Positions 1-7,971 of a stretch of DNA of 33,567 nucleotides are shown here, in pieces. The stretch is from Pelomonas sp. Root1237 (lineage in GTDB: Bacteria; Pseudomonadota; Gammaproteobacteria; Burkholderiales; Burkholderiaceae_C): positions 1-33,567 of the forward strand of contig NZ_LMDK01000008.1 of the NCBI RefSeq assembly GCF_001425055.1, written 5' to 3'. The position numbers and the translations under genes were made by a program. Within the stretch, counting starts at the first letter, position 1. Every line of letters starts with the position of its first letter. The notes under the pieces were generated by a model. That model saw only the letters and a program-made list of their open reading frames with translations. It was not told the DNA's origin and did no database searches.

Positions 1-110
1 GACGACCATAGCGACTTGGTCCCACTCCTTCCCATCCCGAACAGGACAGTGAAACGAGCCAGCGCCGATGATAGTGCGGATTCCCGTGTGAAAGTAGGTC
101 ATCGTCAGGC
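1..110 (+). rRNA. rrf: 5S ribosomal RNA, 5' end cut by window edge
   Basis: The stretch from the first base to about 110 reads as a proteobacterial 5S rRNA: the internal CCCATCCCGAACAGGA segment, the GATAGTGCGGATTCCCGTGTG segment in loop E/helix IV, and a 3' end whose TCGTCAGGC pairs with GACGA at the very start. Only about five bases of the 5' strand of helix I are missing, so the window begins just inside the gene. This is the last gene of an rRNA operon that lies to the left. Confidence 0.95.
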
Positions 111-121
111 TATTTACCCCT

Positions 122-161
122 CAAAACCCCTCCAGCTCAGGCTGTGAGGGGTTTTGTTTTT
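122..161 (+). terminator. Rho-independent terminator of the rRNA operon
   Basis: A perfect 11-bp inverted repeat (122-132, CAAAACCCCTC, with 146-156) encloses a 13-base loop and is followed by five T residues at 157-161. It sits 11 bases after the end of 5S rRNA, the expected place for the rrn operon terminator. The A-run on the left arm could let it work weakly on the other strand too. Confidence 0.9.
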
Positions 162-289
162 GGGTGATTTGAATATTCAGCCGGATTCAAGAGTGCGCGG
201 CAAACGAATCGGGCGGTGATGAGCAATGCCGCCTGCCGCCTGCCGACATGGGCAGATTTCGGATGCCCGTTGGGGGCTGTTGCCGTATT

Positions 290-308
290 GAATTGGTGGC
301 GCCAATTC
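290..308. repeat. Short inverted repeat downstream of the 2H phosphoesterase
   Basis: GAATTGG (290-296) and CCAATTC (302-308) form a 7-bp inverted repeat with a 5-base loop, nine bases beyond the stop of the minus-strand gene that ends at 317. There is no clear U-run, so it may be a weak terminator or a 3'-end stabilising hairpin. The rest of 162-316 shows no gene. Confidence 0.35.
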
Positions 309-316
309 AGGCCCAC

Positions 317-874
317 TCAAAACAAATCAATTTGCGGAGCCAGGGGCGCCGCAGGCAGTTCCCAACTCGCGACTTCGCTGTAGCGGTAGCCCGCCCCGTC
401 ACCCTCGCTGCGGACAAGCAGCACGCGATCGATGGTCCAGTCGATGGGTTCTATCGCGATGGGCGCATCGGCGATTGCGGCGAGATAGCTGAGGGTGATG
501 TGCGGCGCGTCCTGCGCCGACGCGCTGAGCCCTTGCTTTGCGAGCGCGGCGTTGATGGCACGTAGCAGATCGACGAATCCGGCCGGCATCCCTCTCGGCT
601 TCAATGCGGAATAGCCTTCGTTGCTGACAATCCAGCTGAGCGTCATGGTGACAGCGTGCGCCGCGATCAAGCCACCCGCCCGCAGCAGGAGTTGTTCCAC
701 CTCCAGCATCTCGTCCGGCCAATAGCGACCCGACAGTGACTGATGCCAGTTGGCGCGCGCAACCAACAAGGTGCGCAACCGCTGGTCCAAATGGAGTCCC
801 TGAATTGCCGTTTCGATGCAGTCTCCTGCGTCAGCCGACGGGCAGGCCATGAACAGGTAGCGCGGCCGGCTCAT
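317..874 (-). CDS. 2H phosphoesterase superfamily protein (2'-5' RNA ligase / ThpR-like)
   Basis: This 185-residue protein carries the two signature motifs of the 2H phosphoesterase fold, HQSL at residues 44-47 and HITL at 125-128, at the spacing typical of RNA 2',3'-cyclic phosphodiesterases and LigT/ThpR proteins. Enzymes of this family hydrolyse 2',3'-cyclic phosphates in RNA or nucleotides in the cytoplasm; the substrate here is not known. The length fits the family (about 170-190 residues), and the ATG at 874 is the only convincing start. It lies 65 bases downstream of the LysR gene on the same strand and may share its transcript, but the two have no obvious common function. The superfamily call is firm; the exact activity is not. 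Confidence 0.8.
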   Translation of the reverse strand: MSRPRYLFMACPSADAGDCIETAIQGLHLDQRLRTLLVARANWHQSLSGRYWPDEMLEVEQLLLRAGGLIAAHAVTMTLSWIVSNEGYSALKPRGMPAGFVDLLRAINAALAKQGLSASAQDAPHITLSYLAAIADAPIAIEPIDWTIDRVLLVRSEGDGAGYRYSEVASWELPAAPLAPQIDLF

Positions 875-939
875 CGGGTCCCCCGCCTCTCATCAAGACG
901 ATTTGTAATCGGTGGCGTCCGCTCAGTCACCTTAGTCCC

Positions 940-1947
940 TCACGCGCGACCGCCGCCCAGCGACTGCCGCACGAAGCGAACCAACGCACGTGCGGTTTCC
1001 GAGCCGCTAGGCAGCGGCAGGGTCAACGCTTGCACAGTGTCAATACCGGCCAGCATGCGCCATCCGGGCAGCACGTCGACCAGCGCAGCTGCCGTCAACG
1101 AGCCCAAGCTCGGCGTCCCGGCCGCAGCGTCGTCCTCATCCTGCAGCGCCCGCAGCGGCTCCACGCAGAAATCCGGTGCGATGACCAATCCGGCGCCGTG
1201 GCGCGCCAGAGCAACAAGCCCGTCCAGGTCGCTGCCCCAGGCCACCGCCTGCAGCGACACGCTCTGCCGTCGTCCATCGTCGTGCTGCCACTCGGTGACG
1301 ACGGGCTCCTCTCCCTGGCCCAGCAGCAGCAGGGGTGCGTTGGCGAGATCCTGGGGCTCTTGCGCAGATGTGTGTCGGCCGCGACCGTAGACGCGGACCA
1401 CAAACGGCAGCACCGGCTGGGCGACCCATTGCTCGGGTGGCTTGCTGGTGACGCGGAACGCGATGTCCAGCCCTTCGCGCATCAAGTCCACGCGGCGATC
1501 CGTGAAGAAGAGTTCGTAGCGCACGGCCGGGTGCAGCAGTTGGAAGCGCGCGAGCAAAGGCGCGAGCACATGCCGGCCAAAACCGGCGGTGGCGCTGATG
1601 CGGATCGTGCCGTCGAGCTGGTCGCGCGCGTGCCGCAGGGCCAGGCGGGCGCTCTCTGCCGCATCACGAACGGCGCGGGCACGGGCGTGGAGGCGCCGGC
1701 CGGCCTCCGTCAGGCCCAGGCTGCGCGTGCTGCGGGCGAACAGCGCCAGGCCGACTGCGTTCTCGATAGCCGCAATGCGGCGGCTGATCGCCGCGCGTGT
1801 CAGCCCGAGGTCCCGCGCCGCCTGGGCAAAGCTGCCGGCCTGGGCAATGCGTGCGAAAAGCTCCAGCGCATTCGCGTCCAAAGCCTCTTCGGCAGCGGTC
1901 TGGCGGCGTCGGCCGACGCCAGGCGGGACGGGGTTCTTTGTCGACAT
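940..1947 (-). CDS. LysR-family transcriptional regulator
   Basis: The 335-residue protein has a classic LysR layout. After a roughly 25-residue basic, proline-rich N-terminal extension comes a winged helix-turn-helix (residues about 26-86, with GSFAQAARDLGLTRAAISRR as the core). A linker helix follows, then a periplasmic-binding-like effector domain (DGTIRISATAGFGRHVLAPLL onward). It is transcribed divergently from the alpha/beta hydrolase gene, with a 100-bp shared intergenic region, the usual arrangement for a LysR regulator and its target. The inducer cannot be read from sequence. The ATG at 1947 lies next to an A/T-richer intergenic segment, which supports this start. Confidence 0.92.
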   Translation of the reverse strand: MSTKNPVPPGVGRRRQTAAEEALDANALELFARIAQAGSFAQAARDLGLTRAAISRRIAAIENAVGLALFARSTRSLGLTEAGRRLHARARAVRDAAESARLALRHARDQLDGTIRISATAGFGRHVLAPLLARFQLLHPAVRYELFFTDRRVDLMREGLDIAFRVTSKPPEQWVAQPVLPFVVRVYGRGRHTSAQEPQDLANAPLLLLGQGEEPVVTEWQHDDGRRQSVSLQAVAWGSDLDGLVALARHGAGLVIAPDFCVEPLRALQDEDDAAAGTPSLGSLTAAALVDVLPGWRMLAGIDTVQALTLPLPSGSETARALVRFVRQSLGGGRA

Positions 1948-1953
1948 TTTGTT

Positions 1954-1979
1954 GACGATCTGGGGCTTGTGGACGATCT
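1954..1979. promoter_or_regulatory. Direct repeat in the LysR/hydrolase divergent promoter
   Basis: GACGATCT occurs at 1954-1961 and again at 1972-1979, start-to-start distance 18 bp, inside the 100-bp gap between the divergent LysR and hydrolase genes. Position suggests a regulator site, but LysR sites are usually T-N11-A dyads, so this is tentative. Confidence 0.3.
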
Positions 1980-2047
1980 ACTGCTTGAAAAGTTGCCAAT
2001 CTAGACTGCCTCCACCGCCGCCACAAGCGCGCTGACCCGAGGTTCCG

Positions 2048-3073
2048 ATGAACAGCCTTCCCTTGACCCCTGCCGATGCGCTGCCGCTGCCCATTCCGGC
2101 GACAAGTGCACTGGACCTGGACGACACCCACGCCCGCGACCTGCAGGTGCGTGTCTGTCCGACGCCGCTGCGTTGCAGCGATGGCCGCCTGCTTGCGGCG
2201 CAGTGGTTTGAGCCCCCGCATGCCGTCGGCGTGCGCGCGGTGGCCGTGATAGGGGCCGCAACGGCGGTGCCGGCCAGCTATTACCGCCACTTCGCGGAGT
2301 GGCTGGCCAGGCGCGGCTATGCCGTGTTGAGCTTCGACTATCGAGGCATCGCTGCCTCGCGCGAGGCCCTGCAGCCCGGCGAGGACGTGCGCCTGCGGGA
2401 TTGGGCTCGGGTGGACATGGGCGCAGCCTTGCACGCGGCAGACAAGCGTCGGCGCGAGGAGGCTGCGGCCCAGCGCCGCGAACTCGGCCTGCTGTGGGTC
2501 GGGCATTCGCTGGGCGGCAACTCGGTCGGCCTCGTGCCCGGCTTCGAGGACAAGGTGGATGCGCTGCTTGGCGTTGCGGCCCAGGTGGCCTACCTGGGGC
2601 ATTGGTCGGGCTTCGCGCGCCTGCAGGCCTGGCTGTTCTTCCATCTGATGCTGCCGGTCGCAGTGAGGCTGTTCGGCCATGCGCCCGGCCGCATGCTCGG
2701 CCCGCGCGCCGAGAAGCTGCCTGCTGCCGCGGCGCTCGAATGGGCCGCGTGGGGGCGAAAGCCCGGCTTCCTGTTCGGCGACGAAAGCCTGGCGCGCGAG
2801 CGGAGCTACCACCGGTTTACCGGCCCGGCGCATCTGTGGAGCGTCACCGACGACCATCTTTTCGGTCCGGCCGCCGCCGTCGACGCGCTGGCCGGCCATT
2901 TCAGCGCCGCGCGCGTGCAGCGCCATGCCGTCGCTCCGGCCGATCTGGGCGTCAGCAAGATCGAGCATTTCGGCCCCTTCCGACGTGACCTGGGTGCCAA
3001 GCTTTGGCCGCGCCTGCTCGAGCCCATCGAAGCCGCGACACCTCGGCTTGCAGCACGCTTGCACTCGGCGTAA
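2048..3073 (+). CDS. Alpha/beta hydrolase (serine hydrolase)
   Basis: This 341-residue protein shows the alpha/beta-hydrolase pattern: a nucleophile elbow GHSLGG at residues 152-157 (Ser154), an acid candidate in TDDHLF (Asp268/269) and a C-terminal histidine in IEHFG (His307). FDYRGIAASR near residue 97 resembles the strand and loop before the elbow in this family. It matches a group of uncharacterised bacterial hydrolases annotated as serine aminopeptidase/lysophospholipase-like. There is no signal peptide, so it is probably cytoplasmic. It is divergent from the LysR gene, which probably controls it, and is followed 42 bases later by the isomerase-like gene on the same strand. The substrate is unknown. 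Confidence 0.85.
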   Translation: MNSLPLTPADALPLPIPATSALDLDDTHARDLQVRVCPTPLRCSDGRLLAAQWFEPPHAVGVRAVAVIGAATAVPASYYRHFAEWLARRGYAVLSFDYRGIAASREALQPGEDVRLRDWARVDMGAALHAADKRRREEAAAQRRELGLLWVGHSLGGNSVGLVPGFEDKVDALLGVAAQVAYLGHWSGFARLQAWLFFHLMLPVAVRLFGHAPGRMLGPRAEKLPAAAALEWAAWGRKPGFLFGDESLARERSYHRFTGPAHLWSVTDDHLFGPAAAVDALAGHFSAARVQRHAVAPADLGVSKIEHFGPFRRDLGAKLWPRLLEPIEAATPRLAARLHSA

Positions 3074-3115
3074 GCACCGCTGCGGTGCACGCTTGGGCGC
3101 GGCTAAGGTCGCGTC

Positions 3116-3769
3116 ATGATCGACGACCGCTTTCTTGCCGACAACACGGCCGTGCTGCGCGCGCCGGTGCGGTTCTATTTCGACTTCTCCTCGCCCTATT
3201 CCTACATCGCCTCGGAGTGGGTCGAGGCCGTCGCCGCCCGGCATGGCCGGCGCGTGCAATGGCATGCCATCCTGCTGGGCGTGACCTTTCAGGCCGCCGA
3301 ACTGAAGTCGCCCGTCGCCCACCCCATCAAGCGCGACTACACGCTGCGTGACTTCGAGCGCTCGGCCCATTTCGCCGGACTGCCCTACCGTCAGCCCGAT
3401 GCCTTTCCGATCGCGACGCAGAACGCGGCGCGTGTGTTCTGGTGGCTGAGTGATCAGGACCCGGCCCGCGCCGTCGCCTGGGCGCACGCCGGGCTGCGCG
3501 CCTATTTCACGCGCGGTGTCTTGCTCAATGATGTTGAGGCACTGAAGGGGCTGCTGGCCGATTCCGGCATTGATGCCGACGCGGCCGAGGCCGCCTGGAG
3601 CGACCCGGTCTGGAAGAACCGCCTCAAAGCCGAGAACGACGCCGCCATTGCCGCTGGCGTGTTTGGTGCGCCTCATTTCATCGTCGACGGCGAACCCTTC
3701 TGGGGCAACGACCGCCAGGCCCAGATCGAGCGTTGGCTGGGCAGCGGCCCGTTCAAGGGACTGGCCTGA
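3116..3769 (+). CDS. 2-hydroxychromene-2-carboxylate isomerase-like protein (DsbA/kappa-GST family)
   Basis: The 217-residue protein begins with RFYFDFSSPYSYIA (residues 19-32). This is the thioredoxin-fold start of 2-hydroxychromene-2-carboxylate isomerases, where a serine replaces the redox cysteine of DsbA. The C-terminal signature GVFGAPHFIVDGEPFWGNDR is also typical. Known relatives use glutathione to isomerise naphthalene or aromatic ring-cleavage products, or act as kappa-class glutathione transferases. No other aromatic degradation gene is nearby, so a general detoxifying role is as likely. It follows the hydrolase by 42 bases and precedes the phosphoesterase by 35, all on the plus strand. 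Confidence 0.85.
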   Translation: MIDDRFLADNTAVLRAPVRFYFDFSSPYSYIASEWVEAVAARHGRRVQWHAILLGVTFQAAELKSPVAHPIKRDYTLRDFERSAHFAGLPYRQPDAFPIATQNAARVFWWLSDQDPARAVAWAHAGLRAYFTRGVLLNDVEALKGLLADSGIDADAAEAAWSDPVWKNRLKAENDAAIAAGVFGAPHFIVDGEPFWGNDRQAQIERWLGSGPFKGLA

Positions 3770-3804
3770 GGATGTTCACGCTCGCGTCATGACATACGGG
3801 CAGC

Positions 3805-4689
3805 ATGCCCGCCATGCCGACGACGCAAGACTCCGCTGCCGCCGACACGCCCACGCTGTCGGTGCGAACCGTCTGGATCTCGGACCTGCACCTGGGCACG
3901 CCTGGCTGCCAGGCCAAGGCCCTGCTCGACTTCCTGCGCGACGTCGAGTGCGAGACGCTCTACCTCGTCGGCGACATCATCGACGGCTGGCAGCTGCGCC
4001 GCTCCTGGTACTGGCCGCAGGCGCATAACGACGTCGTGCAGAAACTGCTGCGCAAGGCACGCAAGGGCACACGGGTCATCTTCATCCCCGGCAACCATGA
4101 CGAGTTCGCGCGCAAATACCTCGCGCACAACTTCGGCGGCGTGGATGTGATGGAGGAAGCCATGCACGTGACGGCCGACGGCAAGCGGTTGTGGGTCACG
4201 CATGGTGACCTGTATGACGGCGTCATCCAGTGCGCGCGCTGGCTGGCTATTGCCGGCGACCTGGCCTACGAGTTCACGCTCAAGGTCAACCGCTGGTTCA
4301 ACCGCATCCGCGCCAAATGCGGCCTGCCGTACTGGAGCCTGTCGCGCTATCTGAAACACAAGGTCAAGCGCGCGGTCAGCTACATCAACGAGTTCGAAAA
4401 CGCCGTTGCCCGTGAGGCCAGGAAGCGCGGTGCGCACGGCGTTGTCTGCGGCCACATTCATCATGCGGAGATCCGCGAGATCGACGGCATCCTTTACTGC
4501 AATGACGGCGATTGGGTGGAGAGCCTGACAGCCCTCGTCGAGCACTTCGACGGCCGGCTGGAGATCATCGACCGAGGCGACGAAGCGGCATTGCCCGGCA
4601 TGCTGCCTGCGCCGAAGACCGTGCCTGTGGCGCTGCCAATGCCGGCAGCCGCGAAGGCCGCGGCACCGGATACGGTCAGCTCAGCCTGA
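3805..4689 (+). CDS. Metallophosphoesterase, PlcP / LpxH-like
   Basis: The 294-residue protein has all calcineurin-like metal-binding motifs: DLHLG (Asp27, His29), GDIID (56-60), GNHDE (96-100), THGD (132-135) and GHIHH (216-220). The blocks SWYWPQAHNDVVQKLLRKARKGT and CNDGDWVES match a group usually annotated UDP-2,3-diacylglucosamine diphosphatase. That group also holds the rhizobial PlcP phospholipase C, which releases diacylglycerol from phospholipids under phosphate limitation. True LpxH is shorter (about 240 residues), and the GT4 glycosyltransferase at 7972 is the partner expected for PlcP rather than LpxH. The PlcP reading is therefore attractive but unproven. Its 3' end overlaps that of the convergent psd gene by 14 bases. 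The last 35 residues are an alanine/proline-rich tail. Confidence 0.85.
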   Translation: MPAMPTTQDSAAADTPTLSVRTVWISDLHLGTPGCQAKALLDFLRDVECETLYLVGDIIDGWQLRRSWYWPQAHNDVVQKLLRKARKGTRVIFIPGNHDEFARKYLAHNFGGVDVMEEAMHVTADGKRLWVTHGDLYDGVIQCARWLAIAGDLAYEFTLKVNRWFNRIRAKCGLPYWSLSRYLKHKVKRAVSYINEFENAVAREARKRGAHGVVCGHIHHAEIREIDGILYCNDGDWVESLTALVEHFDGRLEIIDRGDEAALPGMLPAPKTVPVALPMPAAAKAAAPDTVSSA

Positions 4690-5593
4690 GCAATGCCTGG
4701 CCGGCGCGGATCTGCACGCCCGGGGCAATGCCCTCGGCCAGATCAAAGCCCTTGGGCACGAAGACGATGATGGTCGAACCGTGCTCGAACCAGCCCATCT
4801 CCTGGCCTTTCACGTGCGGCGCCGAGCAAGGCATCTCGTTCGCACCCTTGCGGCCGAGATGCAGCAGCACGTCGAGGAAGTGCAGGCGGATGCTGGCCAC
4901 CAGGATGGCCGCGACAGGCACCAGCGCGATCGGATGACCGCTTGAGAGCGTCATGCGCACCACGGCGCGCTCGTTGCGGCAGAACAGCCGTTCCACACGC
5001 TTCAGTGCCACCGGATTCACGTTCCACGTGTCTCCGCTCAGATAGGTCACATGCTCCACCGTGCCGTCCGCCGGGGCGTGGAAGCGGTGGTACATCGCCG
5101 ACGTCAGCCGCAGTGTGACGAAGCGGCCGCCTTCGAAGACGCTGGCATCCTGGGTCGGCCCAAACAGCTCCTCGGTCGAATATGGAAACCCCTTGGCCTG
5201 GTAGACCTGCCCGCGTTCGACGACGCCGGTCGCGCCGACGATGGCGTCGCTGGGGCTTGCAAAGATTTCAGGCCGCGCGTCGAACACGCGTGAGCCGGGT
5301 CTCAGCTCGCGTGTGAAGCAGTCCTTCAGCGAGCGAAAGTTCTGCTGCTTGGCCTCGCTCAGGTCCAGCGGCGTGAACATCCGCCAGACGGCAATGGTCA
5401 GCCGCGTCAGCCACGGGCTCTCGATGCGGGAGAAGCGGCCCATCATCCGCGTGAGCGCGATCCGCGGCACGCGGTTGGTCAGCAGGAAGTTCAAGTCTTC
5501 CTGCGCCACGAGGCGTTTGAACCATCCCCGGCGGGGCCGCGCGTGGTCATTCATCCCGACGCGCAGCGCGGGCGATGCTTCGCGGTCTTTCAT
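4676..5593 (-). CDS. psd: Phosphatidylserine decarboxylase
   Basis: The protein (305 residues from this start) matches the pyruvoyl-dependent decarboxylase that makes phosphatidylethanolamine. Visible family blocks are FFTREL-like CFTRELRPG, SPSDAIVGATG, YHRFHAPADGTV and the self-cleavage site GST in WFEHGSTIIVF, where the serine becomes the pyruvoyl group of the small alpha subunit. It acts at the inner membrane. The reading frame stays open upstream into the preceding gene. The chosen ATG at 5593 shares one base with that gene's stop (TGATG), implying translational coupling, and has GGAG 11 bases before it. A second ATG at 5554 is possible. Bacterial Psd is usually 280-320 residues, so the length fits. 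Confidence 0.92.
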   Translation of the reverse strand: MKDREASPALRVGMNDHARPRRGWFKRLVAQEDLNFLLTNRVPRIALTRMMGRFSRIESPWLTRLTIAVWRMFTPLDLSEAKQQNFRSLKDCFTRELRPGSRVFDARPEIFASPSDAIVGATGVVERGQVYQAKGFPYSTEELFGPTQDASVFEGGRFVTLRLTSAMYHRFHAPADGTVEHVTYLSGDTWNVNPVALKRVERLFCRNERAVVRMTLSSGHPIALVPVAAILVASIRLHFLDVLLHLGRKGANEMPCSAPHVKGQEMGWFEHGSTIIVFVPKGFDLAEGIAPGVQIRAGQALLRLS

Positions 5594-7239
5594 CAGAACT
5601 TCTGCTCCAGCATCTCGCGGAAAACGCCGCGGCGGATGGCCTTGGCGGTCAGCTCGGGCGCAGTCCACCACCAGCCGTCAGCACGCATCTCGCCGCACGC
5701 GGCGATGAAGCGGTCCATAACCTCGGCGAACTCGGCGTCGCTGTAGTTCAGGCTGAAGATCAGCCGCCCCGTACCCACCCAGCTCAGCGCCAGGCCGTGC
5801 TTGCGCAGATAGAACTGCAGCATCCAGTGGTAGCGGCCGGGCTGGTCGTACATCACGGTCCAGATCGTCGACAGATTGGCCATGCGCACAGGCGCGCCGG
5901 CCGTCTGTAAGCGAGCGTTGAATTGCGCGCAGCGCGCGTTCCAGCGCTCGTCGAGGCCGTCGTACAGCGAGCGGACCTCGGGGCGTTCGATGCGCTTCAG
6001 GAAGGATGCCATCGCTGCGACCACATAGGGGTGAGCATTGAAGGTGCCGCGCGCAAAACAAATGTCGGCCGGCCGGTCCTCGCGATAGCGCTGCATCAGC
6101 AGGCGGCTGCCGCACACGACCCCTACCGGCAGCCCACCGCCCAGCGTCTTGCCGTAAGTGACGAGGTCGGCCTTGACGCCGAAGTACTGCTGCGCGCCGC
6201 CCGGTGCGAGGCGAAAGCCCACGAACACCTCGTCGAAGATCAGCACGATGCCACGCGCCGTGCAGACCTCGCGGAGCTTCTTCAGCCACGCGGTGTAGGC
6301 CCCGCGGTCGTAGCTCGCGCGGCGGCTGCCGTCGATCAGCGCGGAGTCACCCGGCGCACTCGCGTTGGGATGAAGTGCCTGCAGCGGATTGACCAGCACG
6401 CAGGCGATGTCGCGGCGCGTCGCCAGCACCTTGAGCGAACGCTCGGCCATGTCCTGCAGCGTGAAAGTCTCGCGCGGCGGCAGCGGGTTGCCCGGGCCGG
6501 GCTGCACGTCCTCCCACCAGCCGTGGTAGGCGCCGGCAAAGCGCACCAGGCGCTTCTTCTTCGTGTGATACCGCGCCAGCCGCACGGCCTGCATGACCGC
6601 CTCCGTGCCGGACATGTGAAAGCTCACCTCGTCCTGCCCGGAGATGGCCTTCAGACGCGACAGCACGTCCAGCACGCAGGGGTGGTAGGCGCCAAGCACC
6701 GGGCCCAGATCACGGACCATGGCTGCTGCTTCGTCGATGCATTCCTTGTAGGCGTCGTAGCCCAGCACGTTGACGCCGTAGGAGCCGGTCAGGTCGTAGA
6801 GGCGATTGCCATCCAGGTCCTCAACCTGCACGCCTTCGCTGTGCTGCAGGAAGGCGCCCACCTTCAGACGCTCGCGCAGCACCGGGCTGAACTGGAAGGG
6901 CACGCGGTAGCGGCCCGTGAAGCGCAGATCAGAAATGGTGTCGCGCGCTTGTTCGGTGGCCGCGAGCGTCTTCGCGAAGCGGCTGTCGAACTCGGCGCCC
7001 AGGCGCTGCAGTGCGGCACGCCGTTGGGCAGCAACTTCCGTCGGTGCGCCGTCAGCGGCGAAAAACTGCGCCTCGTCGTAGGCATAGCCCGGCACCCAGC
7101 GCGCCAAGCGCTTGGCCATGCGCGAGTGCCCGGCCAGTGAGCGGTGCTTGGCCCGCGACAGCTCGATGCGCCGTTTGACCGCCGGCAACAGCGCGAGCAC
7201 GCCCAGGGCCAGCGCCGAAAGAGTGAGGGTCTCGTCCAT
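5593..7239 (-). CDS. Class III PLP-dependent aminotransferase / aminomutase-like, membrane-anchored
   Basis: This 548-residue protein is a fold-type I class III PLP enzyme. It has HMSGTEAVMQAVRLAR (cofactor phosphate region, about 208-223), FDEVFVGFR (Asp336, pyridine-nitrogen contact) and TYGKTLGGGLPVG (Schiff-base Lys364). It most resembles glutamate-1-semialdehyde aminomutase-like proteins but is about 120 residues longer. The extra N terminus starts with a hydrophobic segment (residues 5-20) and continues as a charged region, suggesting attachment to the membrane. It is coupled to psd downstream and starts four bases after the Mpo1-like gene, so the three genes form one operon. A role on an amino-lipid or acyl substrate is inferred from this context only; this is probably not the heme-pathway enzyme. 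Confidence 0.82.
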   Translation of the reverse strand: MDETLTLSALALGVLALLPAVKRRIELSRAKHRSLAGHSRMAKRLARWVPGYAYDEAQFFAADGAPTEVAAQRRAALQRLGAEFDSRFAKTLAATEQARDTISDLRFTGRYRVPFQFSPVLRERLKVGAFLQHSEGVQVEDLDGNRLYDLTGSYGVNVLGYDAYKECIDEAAAMVRDLGPVLGAYHPCVLDVLSRLKAISGQDEVSFHMSGTEAVMQAVRLARYHTKKKRLVRFAGAYHGWWEDVQPGPGNPLPPRETFTLQDMAERSLKVLATRRDIACVLVNPLQALHPNASAPGDSALIDGSRRASYDRGAYTAWLKKLREVCTARGIVLIFDEVFVGFRLAPGGAQQYFGVKADLVTYGKTLGGGLPVGVVCGSRLLMQRYREDRPADICFARGTFNAHPYVVAAMASFLKRIERPEVRSLYDGLDERWNARCAQFNARLQTAGAPVRMANLSTIWTVMYDQPGRYHWMLQFYLRKHGLALSWVGTGRLIFSLNYSDAEFAEVMDRFIAACGEMRADGWWWTAPELTAKAIRRGVFREMLEQKF

Positions 7240-7243
7240 CAGC

Positions 7244-7858
7244 TCAATGCGCCTGCTGGCCCACGTGGTCCATCGGATCGATCAGCTGGCCGCGCAACAG
7301 GAACAGGGGCGCCTTCCAGTACAGCATCACGTCGTGAAAGGGGTCGGTGATGATCTTGAAACCCCAGGCCAGGCCCTGCATCAGGTTCTGCGTGACCCAC
7401 AGCTGCACGACGCGGAACACCAGGCCCGTCACGCCCAGGCAGAACCAGGCCATGCCGACGTCCTCGATAAAGCCCTGCAGGCCTACGGCAGGCTGGATCA
7501 AACCGCCCAGCGACGGCGACAGCCACAGCACCAGCGGCAGTGCCACCCAGACCGACATCAGCACGATCTTGCGGCGGATGTTGTAGCCAATCTTGATCTC
7601 TTCCTTGTACTCGTCGGTAGCCTTGTTCACCTCGTCATAGCCACGCGGCTCGAAGAAGAAGTGACCCGCCTGGCGCGTCGTCATCGATACGCACCAAGCC
7701 AGCAGTGCCGACCACGCGGGATTCACGAACAACAGCGCATACGACACCAGGAAGCTCAAGGCGCTGATCAGGTGCAGGCTCTGGTTGATGCGGCTGTGGT
7801 GGTAGTAGCGGTGGTCGTCCCAGCGCTGGGTCTTCAGGGTTTGAAAGAACTCGTTCAC
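7244..7858 (-). CDS. Small polytopic membrane protein with Mpo1/DUF962-type motifs
   Basis: From the GTG at 7858 the protein has 204 residues. An upstream ATG at 7984 would overlap the divergent glycosyltransferase gene, and a GGACGGGAC ribosome-binding stretch precedes the GTG. Residues 20-29 (HHSRINQSLH) fit the H-x4-N-x3-H pattern, and GHFFFE (65-70) fits the GHxxFE pattern, of Mpo1-like/DUF962 proteins. In yeast these are iron-dependent dioxygenases that shorten 2-hydroxy fatty acids. Several hydrophobic segments (about 30-62, 100-118, 135-165) suggest an inner-membrane protein. It heads the operon with the PLP enzyme and psd. The motif match is visible; the activity is inference, and overall similarity to Mpo1 seems low outside the motifs. 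Confidence 0.65.
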   Translation of the reverse strand: MNEFFQTLKTQRWDDHRYYHHSRINQSLHLISALSFLVSYALLFVNPAWSALLAWCVSMTTRQAGHFFFEPRGYDEVNKATDEYKEEIKIGYNIRRKIVLMSVWVALPLVLWLSPSLGGLIQPAVGLQGFIEDVGMAWFCLGVTGLVFRVVQLWVTQNLMQGLAWGFKIITDPFHDVMLYWKAPLFLLRGQLIDPMDHVGQQAH

Positions 7859-7880
7859 GTCCCGTCCTCGTATTTGGGTG

Positions 7881-7908
7881 GCAAGCAGCGCGATGGTGGG
7901 CTGCTTGC
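7881..7908. promoter_or_regulatory. 9-bp inverted repeat between divergent lipid genes
   Basis: GCAAGCAGC (7881-7889) and GCTGCTTGC (7900-7908) form a perfect 9-bp inverted repeat with a 10-base spacer, in the gap between the divergent Mpo1-like and glycosyltransferase genes. It could be an operator for a dimeric regulator controlling both directions, or simply a hairpin. No regulator gene is adjacent. Confidence 0.4.
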
Positions 7909-7971
7909 GTGAAATCGGCGTGACGGTCCGGTTGTCATCGTGCTGTTGCAAACGCTGCCGACCATGCGCGC

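Noticed and set aside
1664..3676. 670-codon minus-strand open frame
   Set aside because: It crosses the LysR promoter region and runs antisense to the hydrolase and isomerase genes, both of which have clear motifs. Residue composition is typical of an antisense high-GC frame.
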